Assembly: GCF_000612805.1 (NCBI RefSeq)
Contig: NZ_HG964410.1
Location: 62,001 to 126,000, forward strand
DNA: 64,000 nt
Direction of reading: 5' to 3'
Source of the DNA: Bacillus ndiopicus
GTDB lineage: Bacteria; Bacillota; Bacilli; Bacillales_A; Planococcaceae
The notes beneath the pieces were generated by a model. It searched no databases, had not been told where the DNA came from, and worked only from the letters and a program-made list of their open reading frames with translations. This document shows, in pieces, positions 55,570 to 64,000 of the stretch (positions are counted from its first letter, which is position 1; each line of letters opens with the position of its first letter). A program made the translations under genes and the position numbers.

Positions 55570-56136
55570 TTATATATGGTCGTTTCCATCTTGTATTAAA
55601 TCAAGACGTCCTGTGCTTGGGTCGATTACAAGACCATGAACAGGTATACCTTTAGGCATTAAAGGGTGTGAACGGACCATATCAACGCTTTTTAAAACAC
55701 TCGTTGTTACATCGCCAAATCCACGTAACCACTCTCGTAAATCAACACCTGAATAGCTAATGATATCGATTGTTTCTTGACTAATGCCACGCTCCCTCAT
55801 GTTATTAAGCACTTGATCAGGGTCAACAGCACTCATACCACAATCATAGTGCCCGATAATATAAACTTCATCTGCCTGTAGTGCATAAACACCTACTAGT
55901 AAGCTACGCATAATACCTCCGAATGGATGATTGACGATAGCGCCCGCACTTTTTACGATTTTAACATCCCCATTTCGGAAATTCATAGCTTTTGGTAATA
56001 GCTCAACCAATCGCGTATCCATACAAGTAAGGATAACGATTTTTTTATCGGGATATTTTGTTGTAATATAAGGCTCATATTGTTTATGTGCTACGAAAAA
56101 TTCATTGAAATTTAAAATCTCTTGTAATGAAGTCAT
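55570..56136 (-). CDS. Beta-carbonic anhydrase
   Basis: 188 residues. Zinc ligands are in TCMDTRL (CxDxR dyad) and GHYDCGM (HxxC). The family pattern VKSAGAIVNHPFGGIMRSLLVGVYAL lies between them. It interconverts CO2 and bicarbonate in the cytosol. The size and sequence match the short YtiB-type beta class of Bacillus. An AAAGGAAAGGGG-type RBS lies upstream. Confidence 0.93.
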   Translation of the reverse strand: MTSLQEILNFNEFFVAHKQYEPYITTKYPDKKIVILTCMDTRLVELLPKAMNFRNGDVKIVKSAGAIVNHPFGGIMRSLLVGVYALQADEVYIIGHYDCGMSAVDPDQVLNNMRERGISQETIDIISYSGVDLREWLRGFGDVTTSVLKSVDMVRSHPLMPKGIPVHGLVIDPSTGRLDLIQDGNDHI

Positions 56137-56240
56137 ATAGTTGCCCCTTTCCTTTAAACTAAATTGTAAAGCAAAATAAGAAGAATGCCAAATAGGAAAA
56201 ATGCTGTGTTTTTTAAAAAAATAACACTATTTATATAGAA

Positions 56241-56278
56241 AAGGCTGCTTCGCTAGCTTGCGCTTACGAAACAGCCTT
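56241..56278. terminator. Hairpin between carbonic anhydrase and the 52-residue gene
   Basis: AAGGCTG(C)TTCG pairs with CGAA(A)CAGCCTT around an inner GCTAGC/GCG loop. It serves the minus-strand small gene. Confidence 0.7.
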
Positions 56279-56291
56279 ATGTTCTACTTCA

Positions 56292-56450
56292 TTATTTTTT
56301 AGCGTCAATACGAGTAGAGTCAGAAGATTGTAAGCCTACACGTAAGAAATGAATAAAGAACCATACAGAAATTAAAAGAACTACTGTGAAACCAAGTACT
56401 GTTGTTAAGAACTCGGGTGCAAGTGGATGATGATGGTTAAAATTAAACAT
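56292..56450 (-). CDS. Small membrane protein, 52 residues
   Basis: A short gene with GGGAG before ATG 56450. The product has an N-terminal His-rich segment MFNFNHHHPLAPEF, one membrane helix (LTTVLGFTVVLLISVWFFIHFL) and a short polar tail (RVGLQSSDSTRIDAKK). It is followed by its own terminator hairpin at 56241-56278, supporting a real transcript. It may be a small subunit of a membrane complex (small oxidase subunits look alike), but no partner gene is near. Function unknown. Confidence 0.65.
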   Translation of the reverse strand: MFNFNHHHPLAPEFLTTVLGFTVVLLISVWFFIHFLRVGLQSSDSTRIDAKK

Positions 56451-56578
56451 TATGTCTATCTCCCTTCATACAGTCATTATTTATTATTATACATGAAAGA
56501 CTACTATCAAAGTAGAGCTAATTCATATTATTTGAATTTATTAGAAGAACTATGACAACATTTTGAATACAATTTCAA

Positions 56579-57814
56579 CTAAAATGCCCAATTACCGTTG
56601 CGGAATACAGGCTCTTTTTGACCATCTGCAGTAATTCCATCAATATTCATTTCACCTGAGCCGACCATGAAATCAACATGTGTAATACTTTGATTTAAGC
56701 CGTTCGCTAATAAATCTTCCTGTGCCATTGTTTTGCCACCCTCTAAGCAAAATGCGTAGGCACTACCAATAGCGAAGTGATTTGATGCATTTTCATCAAA
56801 TAAAGTATTAAAGAATAATAGACCAGATGCAGAAATTGGTGACTCATGTGGAACAAGTGCCACTTCTCCTAAATAATGTGCACCTTCATCTGTTTCAACT
56901 AATTGCTTTAATATTTCCTCGCCTTGCTCCGCTTCTACTTTAACAATACGACCTTCTTCAAATGTTAATTTAAAGTTATCAATAATATTACCGCCATAGC
57001 TTAACGGTTTTGTACTAGAAACATAGCCATTTACACCTGTTTTATGTGGAACTGTAAATACTTCTTCCGTCGGCATATTTGCCATAAATTCATGACCACG
57101 CTCGTTAATGCTGCCCGCTCCACACCATAAATGGCCTTTAGGTAATTCGACTGTTAAATCTGTGCCAGGAGCCGTATAGTGAAGCTTTTCATATTTTTTC
57201 TCATTTAAGTAATCTACTTTAGAATGTAATGCATTATCATGGTTTTTCCATGCTTCAACAGGATTATCTAAATCAGCGCGAGTTGCTTTGAAAATAGCAT
57301 CCCATAATGCATTTACTTGCTCTTCTGCTGCCAATTCAGGGAATACTTTAGCTGCCCATTCGTTTGAAGCAGCAGCAATTACAGTCCAACTAATTTTATC
57401 TGATTGTACATATTGACGATATTTATTTAAAGCAGTGCCAGCAGCTTTTTGATTTATTGCAATACGCTTTGTATCAACGCCTTTTAATAAATCTGGGCTT
57501 TGTGACATGATTGACATAAATGCCGCCCCTTGTTCAGCCAAACTTTCACGTTCAAGCTTTTTCCACTCAGGGAAGAAATCAAATGAATCTTCTGGTGCTA
57601 GCTCATAGCGAAGACGCGTTATTTCATCATCTGCAAAATCAACAAATACTTGTCGCGCACCATTTTCATAAGCGACTTTTGTAATTAGACGAACAAATGG
57701 CGCTACTTCCGTAGAAGCTTGAATAAAGAGATATTGATCCTTTTGGATATTTACTCCTATTTTTACAGCTAGTTCTGCGTATTTTAATAAATTTTTCTCA
57801 AAAACTGTGCTCAT
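56579..57814 (-). CDS. M29 family aminopeptidase (AmpS-like), copy 2
   Basis: 411 residues, paralogous to the gene at 35312 over the full length. Catalytic blocks: GEVALVPHESPIS, FDENASNHFAIGSAY, THVDFMVGSGEMNIDG. The two copies differ mainly in the N-terminal domain, so they may differ in substrate length or side chain. It stands alone, divergent from motAB. Confidence 0.92.
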   Translation of the reverse strand: MSTVFEKNLLKYAELAVKIGVNIQKDQYLFIQASTEVAPFVRLITKVAYENGARQVFVDFADDEITRLRYELAPEDSFDFFPEWKKLERESLAEQGAAFMSIMSQSPDLLKGVDTKRIAINQKAAGTALNKYRQYVQSDKISWTVIAAASNEWAAKVFPELAAEEQVNALWDAIFKATRADLDNPVEAWKNHDNALHSKVDYLNEKKYEKLHYTAPGTDLTVELPKGHLWCGAGSINERGHEFMANMPTEEVFTVPHKTGVNGYVSSTKPLSYGGNIIDNFKLTFEEGRIVKVEAEQGEEILKQLVETDEGAHYLGEVALVPHESPISASGLLFFNTLFDENASNHFAIGSAYAFCLEGGKTMAQEDLLANGLNQSITHVDFMVGSGEMNIDGITADGQKEPVFRNGNWAF

Positions 57815-57991
57815 TTTCTCATGTCCCCCAATTTTTATATGATAAAAATCAATTGTATTGATACCATCTAATCAAATATACCGAAAATTGCAGAAAAATG
57901 CATTAATACATCGAAAAAAAATGAAAATAAGATTATACTAAATGATAGAATAGAAATAATAAAAAAGTATGGGTTATTGGAGGTATACATA

Positions 57992-58792
57992 ATGGATCTT
58001 TCCTCGTTAATAGGTATAGTTCTAGCATTTATTTCGTTACTTACAGGTATGGTACTAAAAGGGGTAGGTTTAGGCGCATTAGCAAATCCAGCTGCCATAT
58101 TAATCATTATTTTTGGTACTATTTCTGCAGTAGTAATTGCCTTCCCTATGAAGGAATTAAAACGAGTGCCAAAATTATTTAAAGTACTATTTAAAGAAAC
58201 AAAATTAACTGGTGATATCGAAATCATTAAAATGTTTTCTCAATGGGCTGATTTAGCGCGTCGTGAAGGATTACTAGCACTTGAAAGTAAAGCGGCAGAA
58301 ATTGAGGATTCATTTTTAAAAAATGGCTTGACGCTTGCTATTGATGGACAAAATGCGGATTATATTCGTGATGTTCTATCAGAAGAAGTTGAGGCAATGG
58401 AAGACCGCCATGCGAGCGGAGCTTTAATTTTTACACAAGCTGGTACATATGCACCAACTTTAGGGGTGTTAGGGGCCGTTATCGGTTTAATTGCAGCTTT
58501 AACAGATTTAAGTGATATTGAAAAATTAGGACATGCAATCTCTGCTGCTTTCGTTGCAACATTATTAGGGATTTTCACAGGTTATGTATTATGGCATCCA
58601 TTCGCTAACAAACTAAAGCGAAAATCTTCAGTGGAAGCGAAGCAAAAACGCATGATGATTGAAGGAATTTTATCTGTTCTTGAAGGGGAAGCACCGCGTG
58701 TAATTGAACAAAAGCTAGCTTCTTACTTACCATTAGAAGAACGTAAGCAAATCATGGAAAGCGGGGCGGGTGGCCTTGGCAAAGAAGCATAA
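57992..58792 (+). CDS. motA: Flagellar motor stator protein MotA
   Basis: 266 residues from ATG 57992 (MDLSSLIGIVLAFISLLTGM), 8 nt after GGAGG (57979-57983). It has four membrane helices, the cytoplasmic loop with conserved charged residues (WADLARREGLLALE) that contacts FliG, and the C-terminal pair GTYAPTLGVLGAVIGLIAAL and IGLIAAL...FVATLLGIFTGYVLWHPFANKLK. It is a proton-type stator as in B. subtilis MotA. Its 3' end overlaps motB by about 20 bp. Confidence 0.95.
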   Translation: MDLSSLIGIVLAFISLLTGMVLKGVGLGALANPAAILIIIFGTISAVVIAFPMKELKRVPKLFKVLFKETKLTGDIEIIKMFSQWADLARREGLLALESKAAEIEDSFLKNGLTLAIDGQNADYIRDVLSEEVEAMEDRHASGALIFTQAGTYAPTLGVLGAVIGLIAALTDLSDIEKLGHAISAAFVATLLGIFTGYVLWHPFANKLKRKSSVEAKQKRMMIEGILSVLEGEAPRVIEQKLASYLPLEERKQIMESGAGGLGKEA

Positions 58793-59543
58793 AAAGCATA
58801 AAAAACATGAGGAACATATTGATGAGTCTTGGTTAGTGCCATATGCGGATATATTGACATTATTATTAGCGCTGTTTATTGTATTATTTGCTTCTAGTTC
58901 AGTAGACCAACAGAAGTTAGAAAGAATGTCAGAAGTATTTAGTCAAATTTTTGATGGTGGCGTTGGTGTAATGGAAAACCCATCTGCTACACCTGATCCA
59001 AATGCAACAAGTAGCGAGATTACTGATCAAACAATGAAATATATAAGAGACCAAGAAGAACTGCAGGGAACTTTAGAGCGAATAGAGGAATTTATCGCTA
59101 TTAACGAGTTGGAGGAGCAGTTCGAAGTAATCCGAACAGATACAGGTGGGGTGCTTATCATAATTCGTGATAGCGTGCTTTTTGATCCAGGTAGAGCAGA
59201 TGTGAAAGTGGAGTATTCAGCTATTGCACAAGATCTTTCAAAGATTTTACAGACTGATACGCCGCGTAACATCCTTGTAAAAGGGCATACAGACAATGTG
59301 CCAATGAATAATGCGCAGTTTAGCTCAAACTGGGATTTATCTGCTATGCGTGCATCTAATTTTTTAGAAAGCATCATTGATAATAACCCAGAACTAGACC
59401 CAAGTTATTTTAGTGTTATAGGTGAGGGTGAGTATAAGCCTATTGCTGATAATGATACAGCAGAGGGACGCGCTAAAAACCGTCGTGTCGAAGTATTGAT
59501 ACAGCCATTGGTATTAGAGGATGGTAGCGATATTAATAAATAA
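58770..59543 (+). CDS. motB: Flagellar motor stator protein MotB
   Basis: 257 residues. A Lys/His-rich N-terminus, then the single membrane helix with the essential ion-carrying Asp (WLVPYADILTLLLALFIVLFASSS), a plug/linker, and an OmpA-like peptidoglycan-binding domain (ILVKGHTDNVPMNNAQFSSNWDLSAMRASNFLE...GRAKNRRVEVLI). It anchors the stator to the wall. The start may be GTG 58770 or TTG 58776; both lie inside motA, giving translational coupling. Confidence 0.95.
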   Translation: MALAKKHKKHKKHEEHIDESWLVPYADILTLLLALFIVLFASSSVDQQKLERMSEVFSQIFDGGVGVMENPSATPDPNATSSEITDQTMKYIRDQEELQGTLERIEEFIAINELEEQFEVIRTDTGGVLIIIRDSVLFDPGRADVKVEYSAIAQDLSKILQTDTPRNILVKGHTDNVPMNNAQFSSNWDLSAMRASNFLESIIDNNPELDPSYFSVIGEGEYKPIADNDTAEGRAKNRRVEVLIQPLVLEDGSDINK

Positions 59544-59553
59544 CTGATTATGG

Positions 59554-59610
59554 GGAGCTGTATGCAAAGCTAGATAAAAAAATCTAGTCTGCAACAGCTC
59601 TTTTTTTTTT
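59554..59610 (+). terminator. Strong terminator of motAB
   Basis: GGAGCTGT...GCA pairs with TGC...ACAGCTC, inner AGCTAGAT/ATCTAG stem, followed by ten T. The last two T of the run begin the psuK -35 box. Confidence 0.9.
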
Positions 59611-59650
59611 GACTTTAATCAAACAAAAGTTTATGATATAAACAAAAGTT
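59609..59650 (+). promoter_or_regulatory. psuK promoter with two direct-repeat operator sites flanking the -10
   Basis: The -35 TTGACT (59609-59614) and -10 TATGAT (59632-59637) are 17 bp apart. The 11-bp repeat AAACAAAAGTT occurs at 59621-59631 and 59640-59650, on both sides of the -10 and 19 bp apart. This is a likely binding site for the HTH domain of PsuK or another regulator. Confidence 0.6.
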
Positions 59651-59668
59651 CTGAGAGGAGGGATTGCA

Positions 59669-60757
59669 ATGAATGATAAGGAGAAACTTGTCTTACAATT
59701 GATTCAAGAAAATCCTTATTTATCGCAGCAGGAAATGGCGAAAAATTTAAATATGTCACGTCCAACTCTCGCAAATATTATTTCAGGCTTGATAAAAAAA
59801 GGTGAAATTGTCGGCAGAGCATACGTATTACCAGAAAAGCAATCAATCATTGCGATTGGTGGGGCAAATGTCGATCGGAAGCTGCATATTACAAATAAAG
59901 TTCAGCTAGCAACGTCTAACCCTGTAACAGCAAGCGAAAGCGTCGGTGGCGTTGCACGCAATATTGCAGAAAATCTAGGTCGTCTAGGTAACAAAGTGAA
60001 ATTGCTTACGACACTTGGACAAGATGCTGATGCACAAATGATTGAACAAGCTAGTCGCGCATTTATTGAACTTGATGTAATAGAGAAATTAGATATGGAA
60101 CAAACAGGCTCTTATACAGCGGTATTAGATAAAGATGGTGAGCTTGTAATTGCCTTAGCGAACATGGCAATTTATGATGCTTTGACGCCTAGTCTACTAG
60201 AGAAACATACAGCGACATTAGTAAATGCTTCAGCAATTGTCATTGATTTAAATTGCCCAAAGGAAACAGTTATGTATGTCCAGCAGCTCGCCAAGGAGCG
60301 CAATATCCCACTGGTAATCGTTCCTGTATCTTCGCCTAAAATGAACAGAATGCCTGATGATTTACAAGGTGTAACATATTTTATTTGCAATAGAGATGAG
60401 GCAGAAACATACTTACACACGACTTTTACGGATGAAACAAGCTATGAAGATGCGGTAAGAGCACTGCTACATAAAGGTGCTAAACATGTAGTATTAACTT
60501 TAGGTGAGCAAGGTGTGTTAGTTGGAGATCAGAACGGTTTACAGCAGTATAGTGCATATAAAATAGATGATATTAGAGATGTAACAGGTGCTGGAGATGC
60601 CTTTGTAAGTGCTTGCTTACATGGCGTGATGCTAGGAGATAATCTACATGAAGCAGTGCAATTCGCACTTTATCATTCAGCGAAAACATTGCAGGCAAAT
60701 ACGACAGTACGTCAAGTGACACAAAATGAATATAACAATTGGAGGAACTTAAAATGA
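59669..60757 (+). CDS. psuK: Pseudouridine kinase with N-terminal helix-turn-helix
   Basis: 362 residues. Residues 1-60 are a winged HTH ([41 protein letters not shown]). Residues 65-362 are a PfkB-type kinase: [13 protein letters not shown], the di-Gly [17 protein letters not shown], and the catalytic [20 protein letters not shown] with its Asp and anion hole. Next to psuG, this is pseudouridine kinase, which makes pseudouridine 5'-phosphate. The fused HTH suggests self-regulation. The stop overlaps the psuG start (ATGA). GAGAGGAGGG precedes ATG 59669. Confidence 0.9.
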   Translation: MNDKEKLVLQLIQENPYLSQQEMAKNLNMSRPTLANIISGLIKKGEIVGRAYVLPEKQSIIAIGGANVDRKLHITNKVQLATSNPVTASESVGGVARNIAENLGRLGNKVKLLTTLGQDADAQMIEQASRAFIELDVIEKLDMEQTGSYTAVLDKDGELVIALANMAIYDALTPSLLEKHTATLVNASAIVIDLNCPKETVMYVQQLAKERNIPLVIVPVSSPKMNRMPDDLQGVTYFICNRDEAETYLHTTFTDETSYEDAVRALLHKGAKHVVLTLGEQGVLVGDQNGLQQYSAYKIDDIRDVTGAGDAFVSACLHGVMLGDNLHEAVQFALYHSAKTLQANTTVRQVTQNEYNNWRNLK

Positions 60758-61665
60758 AACAATACTTATCTTATTCACAAGAGGTTTTAGAGGCAAAGGA
60801 AAAAGGATTACCAATCGTAGCGTTGGAATCAACAATTATCTCTCATGGGATGCCTTATCCACAAAACGTGCAAACTGCGCGTGAAGTAGAGCAAATTATT
60901 CGCGATAATGGCGCTGTACCAGCAACAATTGCTTTAATTGACGGACAAATTAAAATTGGTTTATCAGATGAAGAATTAGAAATGTTCGGTAACGCACAAG
61001 GAGTAGCAAAAACATCTCGTCGCGATTTAGGCTATTTACTTGCAACGAAAAAATTAGGCGCAACAACGGTTGCAGCAACAATGATTTGTGCAGAGCTAGC
61101 AGGAATCGAGCTATTTGTAACAGGTGGTATCGGTGGTGTACACCGTGGTGCTGAAACGACAATGGATATTTCAGCAGACTTAGAGGAGCTTGCAATGACA
61201 AACGTAGCAGTAGTTTGCGCAGGTGCAAAATCAATTTTAGATATCGGCTTAACATTAGAGTATTTAGAAACAAAAGGTGTACCTGTAATTGGCTATGAAA
61301 CAGATGTATTACCAGCATTCTACACACGTGAAAGCGAATTTGCAGTAAACTTCCGTGTTGATTCAGCAGAAGAAGTAGCAGCGATGATGCGTGCAAAATG
61401 GGATTTAGGCTTACGCGGTGGCGCGATTATCGCCAACCCAATTCCAGTAGAGCATTCAATGGAAGCAAGCTTCATCAATGGTATTATTGCAAAAGCTTTA
61501 GAAGAAGCAGAGCAGCAAGGAATTGCTGGTAAGAACGTAACACCATTCTTATTAGGCAAAGTAAAGGAATTAACAGAAGGCAAATCACTAGAATCAAATA
61601 TCGCATTAGTTAAGCATAATGCAAAGATTGGTGCAGGAATTGCTGTAGCATTAACAAAGAAATAA
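60754..61665 (+). CDS. psuG: Pseudouridine-5'-phosphate glycosidase
   Basis: 303 residues from ATG 60754, behind GGAGG (60741-60745). Strongly conserved PsuG blocks: [103 protein letters not shown] and GKNVTPFLL. It breaks pseudouridine 5'-phosphate into uracil and ribose 5-phosphate with a metal ion and the catalytic Lys/Glu. Works directly after PsuK in salvage of pseudouridine from RNA. Confidence 0.95.
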   Translation: MKQYLSYSQEVLEAKEKGLPIVALESTIISHGMPYPQNVQTAREVEQIIRDNGAVPATIALIDGQIKIGLSDEELEMFGNAQGVAKTSRRDLGYLLATKKLGATTVAATMICAELAGIELFVTGGIGGVHRGAETTMDISADLEELAMTNVAVVCAGAKSILDIGLTLEYLETKGVPVIGYETDVLPAFYTRESEFAVNFRVDSAEEVAAMMRAKWDLGLRGGAIIANPIPVEHSMEASFINGIIAKALEEAEQQGIAGKNVTPFLLGKVKELTEGKSLESNIALVKHNAKIGAGIAVALTKK

Positions 61666-61675
61666 ATACAAAATA

Positions 61676-61730
61676 AAGCTATTAGGAAGGCGCGGGCAAT
61701 AACCCGTTTTCCTGATAGCTTTTTTATTTT
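61676..61730. terminator. Bidirectional terminator after psuG
   Basis: AAAGCTAT and ATAGCTTT form the outer stem, AGGAA/TTCCT and GCGGG/CCCGT the inner ones, then TTTTTATTTTT. Confidence 0.9.
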
Positions 61731-61734
61731 TCGA

Positions 61735-63126
61735 TTAAATATTATCTGGAATTAGTGATTGATAAACATCCCCATCAAGGCGTGTTTGTAGCTCCGCTTT
61801 TGCTTCATCTATTAGTTTTGGATTTTCAATGCAGGCAATGGCTGTTTTAGCCATAATTTCAGCTGCATATAGCATCCCTTTATGTGCAATTGGTGTATTA
61901 CCAACAGCAACAACCTGCCAAGTATGAGCTGGTGTTCCTAATACCCAACAAGCTGTGGAGCATTGAACAGTAGGCGTTACCCAGCTGACATCACCTACAT
62001 CAGTTGAACCCGGTAGCAGTACTTCAGGGAGTAAAGGTGTTACTAAATGATTCAAATAATGACCTTGTAGCTGTTGTTTCATTTGTGGTGTCATAAATTG
62101 ATAAGCAGAAGCTTTACTTGCTTCATCTAATGAATCATAGATTTCCTTTGCAAATTGCTGGTCTTCCTCAGTAAAAGAAAGTGTGGGCGAGTTATCAAGC
62201 TGGTCTTGCATAACTTTTGCTAAAATAGTGTTTGGAATTAAATCAGAAGCAGCTCCTTGAAATTCCATTTCTACTTTTGTTTCTGTCATTAATGCTGCCC
62301 CTTGAGCAATTTTTTGTACACGTTCAAAAATATCAACTACTTGCTTTTTACGAGGTGCACGTATTAAATAATCTACCTCAGCATAGGCTTGAACAACATT
62401 TGGAGCTGTACCACCTGAGTTCGTAATAGCATAATGGATTCTTGCTTCCTGCTCCACATGCTCACGTAAATAGTTAACACCAACATTCATTAGCTCAACA
62501 GCATCCAATGCGCTACGGCCTAAATGCGGAGCGGCTGCAGCATGTGCGCTCTTACCATAAAACTTAAACTTCACTGCATAGTTAGCTAAGCTTGTCATAT
62601 TCATAACACCATTTGAAGTCATAGGATGCCATGAAATAGCTAGGTCAACATCATCAAAAATACCAGCCTTCGTCATATGTGCTTTACCAGAGCCTGCTTC
62701 CTCAGCAGGGCAGCCATAGAACCGCAATGTAACAGGTGCATTCGTTTCCTCGATATATTTCTTTAAAGCACAAGCAGCGGCAAATGAGCCTGTGCCGAGT
62801 AAATTATGACCACAGCCATGCCCATGACCATTTGCTTCAATTGGCTCGTAGGTAGAAACACCACCCTTTTGACTTAAACTAGGTAATGCATCGTACTCTC
62901 CTAAAAAGGCTATAACAGTAGGGCCATTTCCATAAGAGCCCATCAAAGCAGTTTCTAAGCCAGCAATATTTCGTGTAACTTCAAAGCCTGCTTCTTCAAG
63001 GGCATTTGCAGTTAATTGTGCTGATTTTTTTTCATTAAAATATAACTCTGGCACTTCCCAAATCGCATCACTTAGGTTAGTAAAGGTTTGGGCATTTTTT
63101 TGTAAAAATTCATGTACATTAAACAT
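61735..63126 (-). CDS. M20 family amidohydrolase (AbgB-like)
   Basis: 463 residues from ATG 63126 (MFNVHEFLQKNAQTF), 9 nt after AAGGAG; a TTG at 63135 would overlap the upstream gene. Metal ligands of the M20/ArgE-DapE-type site include FLGEYDALP, GHGHGCGHNLLG (Cys-His), PAEEAGSGKAHM (Glu-Glu), SWHPM and the C-terminal GSTDVGDVSW. It matches the family of p-aminobenzoyl-glutamate hydrolase subunit B and related N-acyl amino acid amidohydrolases. It is separated by one base from the MFS gene stop, so permease and hydrolase are probably a matched uptake and cleavage pair. Confidence 0.9.
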   Translation of the reverse strand: MFNVHEFLQKNAQTFTNLSDAIWEVPELYFNEKKSAQLTANALEEAGFEVTRNIAGLETALMGSYGNGPTVIAFLGEYDALPSLSQKGGVSTYEPIEANGHGHGCGHNLLGTGSFAAACALKKYIEETNAPVTLRFYGCPAEEAGSGKAHMTKAGIFDDVDLAISWHPMTSNGVMNMTSLANYAVKFKFYGKSAHAAAAPHLGRSALDAVELMNVGVNYLREHVEQEARIHYAITNSGGTAPNVVQAYAEVDYLIRAPRKKQVVDIFERVQKIAQGAALMTETKVEMEFQGAASDLIPNTILAKVMQDQLDNSPTLSFTEEDQQFAKEIYDSLDEASKASAYQFMTPQMKQQLQGHYLNHLVTPLLPEVLLPGSTDVGDVSWVTPTVQCSTACWVLGTPAHTWQVVAVGNTPIAHKGMLYAAEIMAKTAIACIENPKLIDEAKAELQTRLDGDVYQSLIPDNI

Positions 63127-63127
63127 A

Positions 63128-64000
63128 TTATGCAACTCCTTGCTTATCTACTGATTGTTCCTTCGTAGAAACTAATAGGATTGATAGAATACAAACACCT
63201 GCTAAGGCAATTAACAACCAAAATGCTGCATTGTAAGAGCCATCAAAAGCATCAATCATAAACCCAATTAATGTAGGCGTTACAAAGCCAGCTAATTGCC
63301 CACCTGTATTCGCCATTCCCATAGCTGTTCCTGTAATATGCTGTGGGATATTTTTCAAGATAAACGATGGTAATAATAAAGTGACATACGTCATTAAAAG
63401 TGTCACGATGCATTGATAGGTAATAAACATGGCAATTGAAGTAGCATTAAACATTAAAAATAATGAAATTGCTACACCAAAAGCACAAATCGCACCGATA
63501 ATTTTATTTTTTCCTAATGATAAACGGTCAATAATAAAACCGTATGTGAACATAGCAATTAACATTAAGAATCCAGGGATTAATTGTAAATAACCAATAG
63601 ACATAAGGTCTAAGTTACGAACCTGTGTTAAATATGTTGGGAGCCAGGAATTTAAGCCCCAGTTCACTGCATAGATTGTGAAATATGAAATAAGCAAGCT
63701 CCACATAAATGGCATTGTCAATAAGGATTTTAAGAACCCTTTACTTGCTCCTGTTGATTTTAAATCGTTTGTTGTCTTTTCATTCGGAATATTAATATAT
63801 CTCCAATATAGGAAAGCAATAATAGTGCCTGATACACCTGCGATGACGAAAAACATACGCCAGCCAATTGATGTCAGCAATACTGCTGAAATAATAGGTA
63901 CAAGCATAGCCATAATAGCCCCTGAAGAAAGCATTAAAGACATTGCTTTACTACGTTCATCTTTAGGGAAAACGTTTGAAATAATTTTCGAAGCAGAAGG
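63128..64000 (-). CDS. MFS transporter (ACS/anion-symporter-like), partial at window edge
   Basis: The frame runs from the TAA at 63128-63130 up to the window end at 64000 with no stop. About 290 residues, the C-terminal two-thirds of a 12-helix MFS protein, are visible. The first visible codons (SKIISNVFPKDERSKAMSLMLSSGA) form the helix 4-5 loop pattern of ACS-family permeases, so the Met at 63943 is internal. Later GLNSWLPTYLTQVRNL, the loop 8-9 pattern FIIDRLSLGKNK, and MGMANTGGQLAGFVTPTLIGFMID fit the family. Substrate is unknown; an acylated amino acid or peptide conjugate is suggested by the coupled amidohydrolase. Confidence 0.88.
   Translation of the reverse strand, partial: PSASKIISNVFPKDERSKAMSLMLSSGAIMAMLVPIISAVLLTSIGWRMFFVIAGVSGTIIAFLYWRYINIPNEKTTNDLKSTGASKGFLKSLLTMPFMWSLLISYFTIYAVNWGLNSWLPTYLTQVRNLDLMSIGYLQLIPGFLMLIAMFTYGFIIDRLSLGKNKIIGAICAFGVAISLFLMFNATSIAMFITYQCIVTLLMTYVTLLLPSFILKNIPQHITGTAMGMANTGGQLAGFVTPTLIGFMIDAFDGSYNAAFWLLIALAGVCILSILLVSTKEQSVDKQGVA

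Overview
This window is chromosomal DNA from a low-GC, endospore-forming Gram-positive bacterium, most likely of the Lysinibacillus/Solibacillus branch of the Bacillales. The evidence is AT-rich intergenic DNA, strong Bacillus-type Shine-Dalgarno sites, the sporulation trio prkA-yhbH-spoVR, an SLH-domain surface protein, and an aspartate-racemase/ATP-grasp ligase pair that fits the L-Lys-D-Asp peptidoglycan cross-bridge of Lysinibacillus. No rRNA, tRNA, CRISPR array, prophage or plasmid gene was seen. The assignment rests on gene content, not on a search.

Layout. 1-3.8 kb: end of a Gfo/Idh/MocA oxidoreductase, a DUF1456 protein, an XRE regulator divergent from an orphan HsdS-like protein, and a membrane diguanylate cyclase. 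3.8-9.8 kb: prkA, yhbH and spoVR, interrupted by an opposite-strand alpha/beta hydrolase, then yunC. 10-15.2 kb: RNase J, a radical SAM protein, a globin-coupled chemoreceptor with a CZB domain, and a phosphoesterase. 15.5-19.9 kb: a 1453-residue SLH-anchored surface protein. 20-21.75 kb: a comFB-like gene split by a TnpB-only IS605-family element. 21.9-31.2 kb: a duplicated two-component module (hybrid 7TMR-DISM kinase on the minus strand, divergent REC-wHTH-BTAD regulator on the plus strand). 32-33.9 kb: the putative D-aspartate ligase and racemase. 34.1-37.4 kb: DEAD-box helicase, M29 aminopeptidase and SGNH hydrolase. 37.4-43.6 kb: an oligopeptide ABC transporter. 43.9-48.1 kb: sbcD-sbcC. 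48.1-52 kb: two small membrane or basic proteins and a tandem pair of membrane GGDEF proteins. 52-59.6 kb: methionine aminopeptidase, a TspO-like membrane protein, PPK2, a GNAT acetyltransferase, beta-carbonic anhydrase, a second M29 aminopeptidase and motAB. 59.7-61.7 kb: psuK-psuG. 61.7-64 kb: an M20 amidohydrolase and a partial MFS permease.

Most informative observations. (1) The TnpB element can be delimited to the base: removing 20240-21715 restores an in-frame comFB, giving TTTAT as the putative target motif and the 3' comFB flank as the guide. Its tnpB promoter carries a near-consensus LexA (DinR) box. (2) In the duplicated kinase module the downstream copy has Asn in place of the HisKA phosphoacceptor His, but keeps the second (LytS-type) His. 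(3) prkA appears to start at ATT, and yunC possibly at ATC. (4) Three intergenic arrays with unrelated units share a 21-bp period, two turns of B-DNA. (5) A folded repeat of about 200-260 bp lies just upstream of both the D-Asp ligase gene and the opp operon in the same orientation. (6) The CZB domain of the chemoreceptor has Ser in place of its zinc-binding Cys. Many genes end in a recurring family of long interrupted hairpin terminators.
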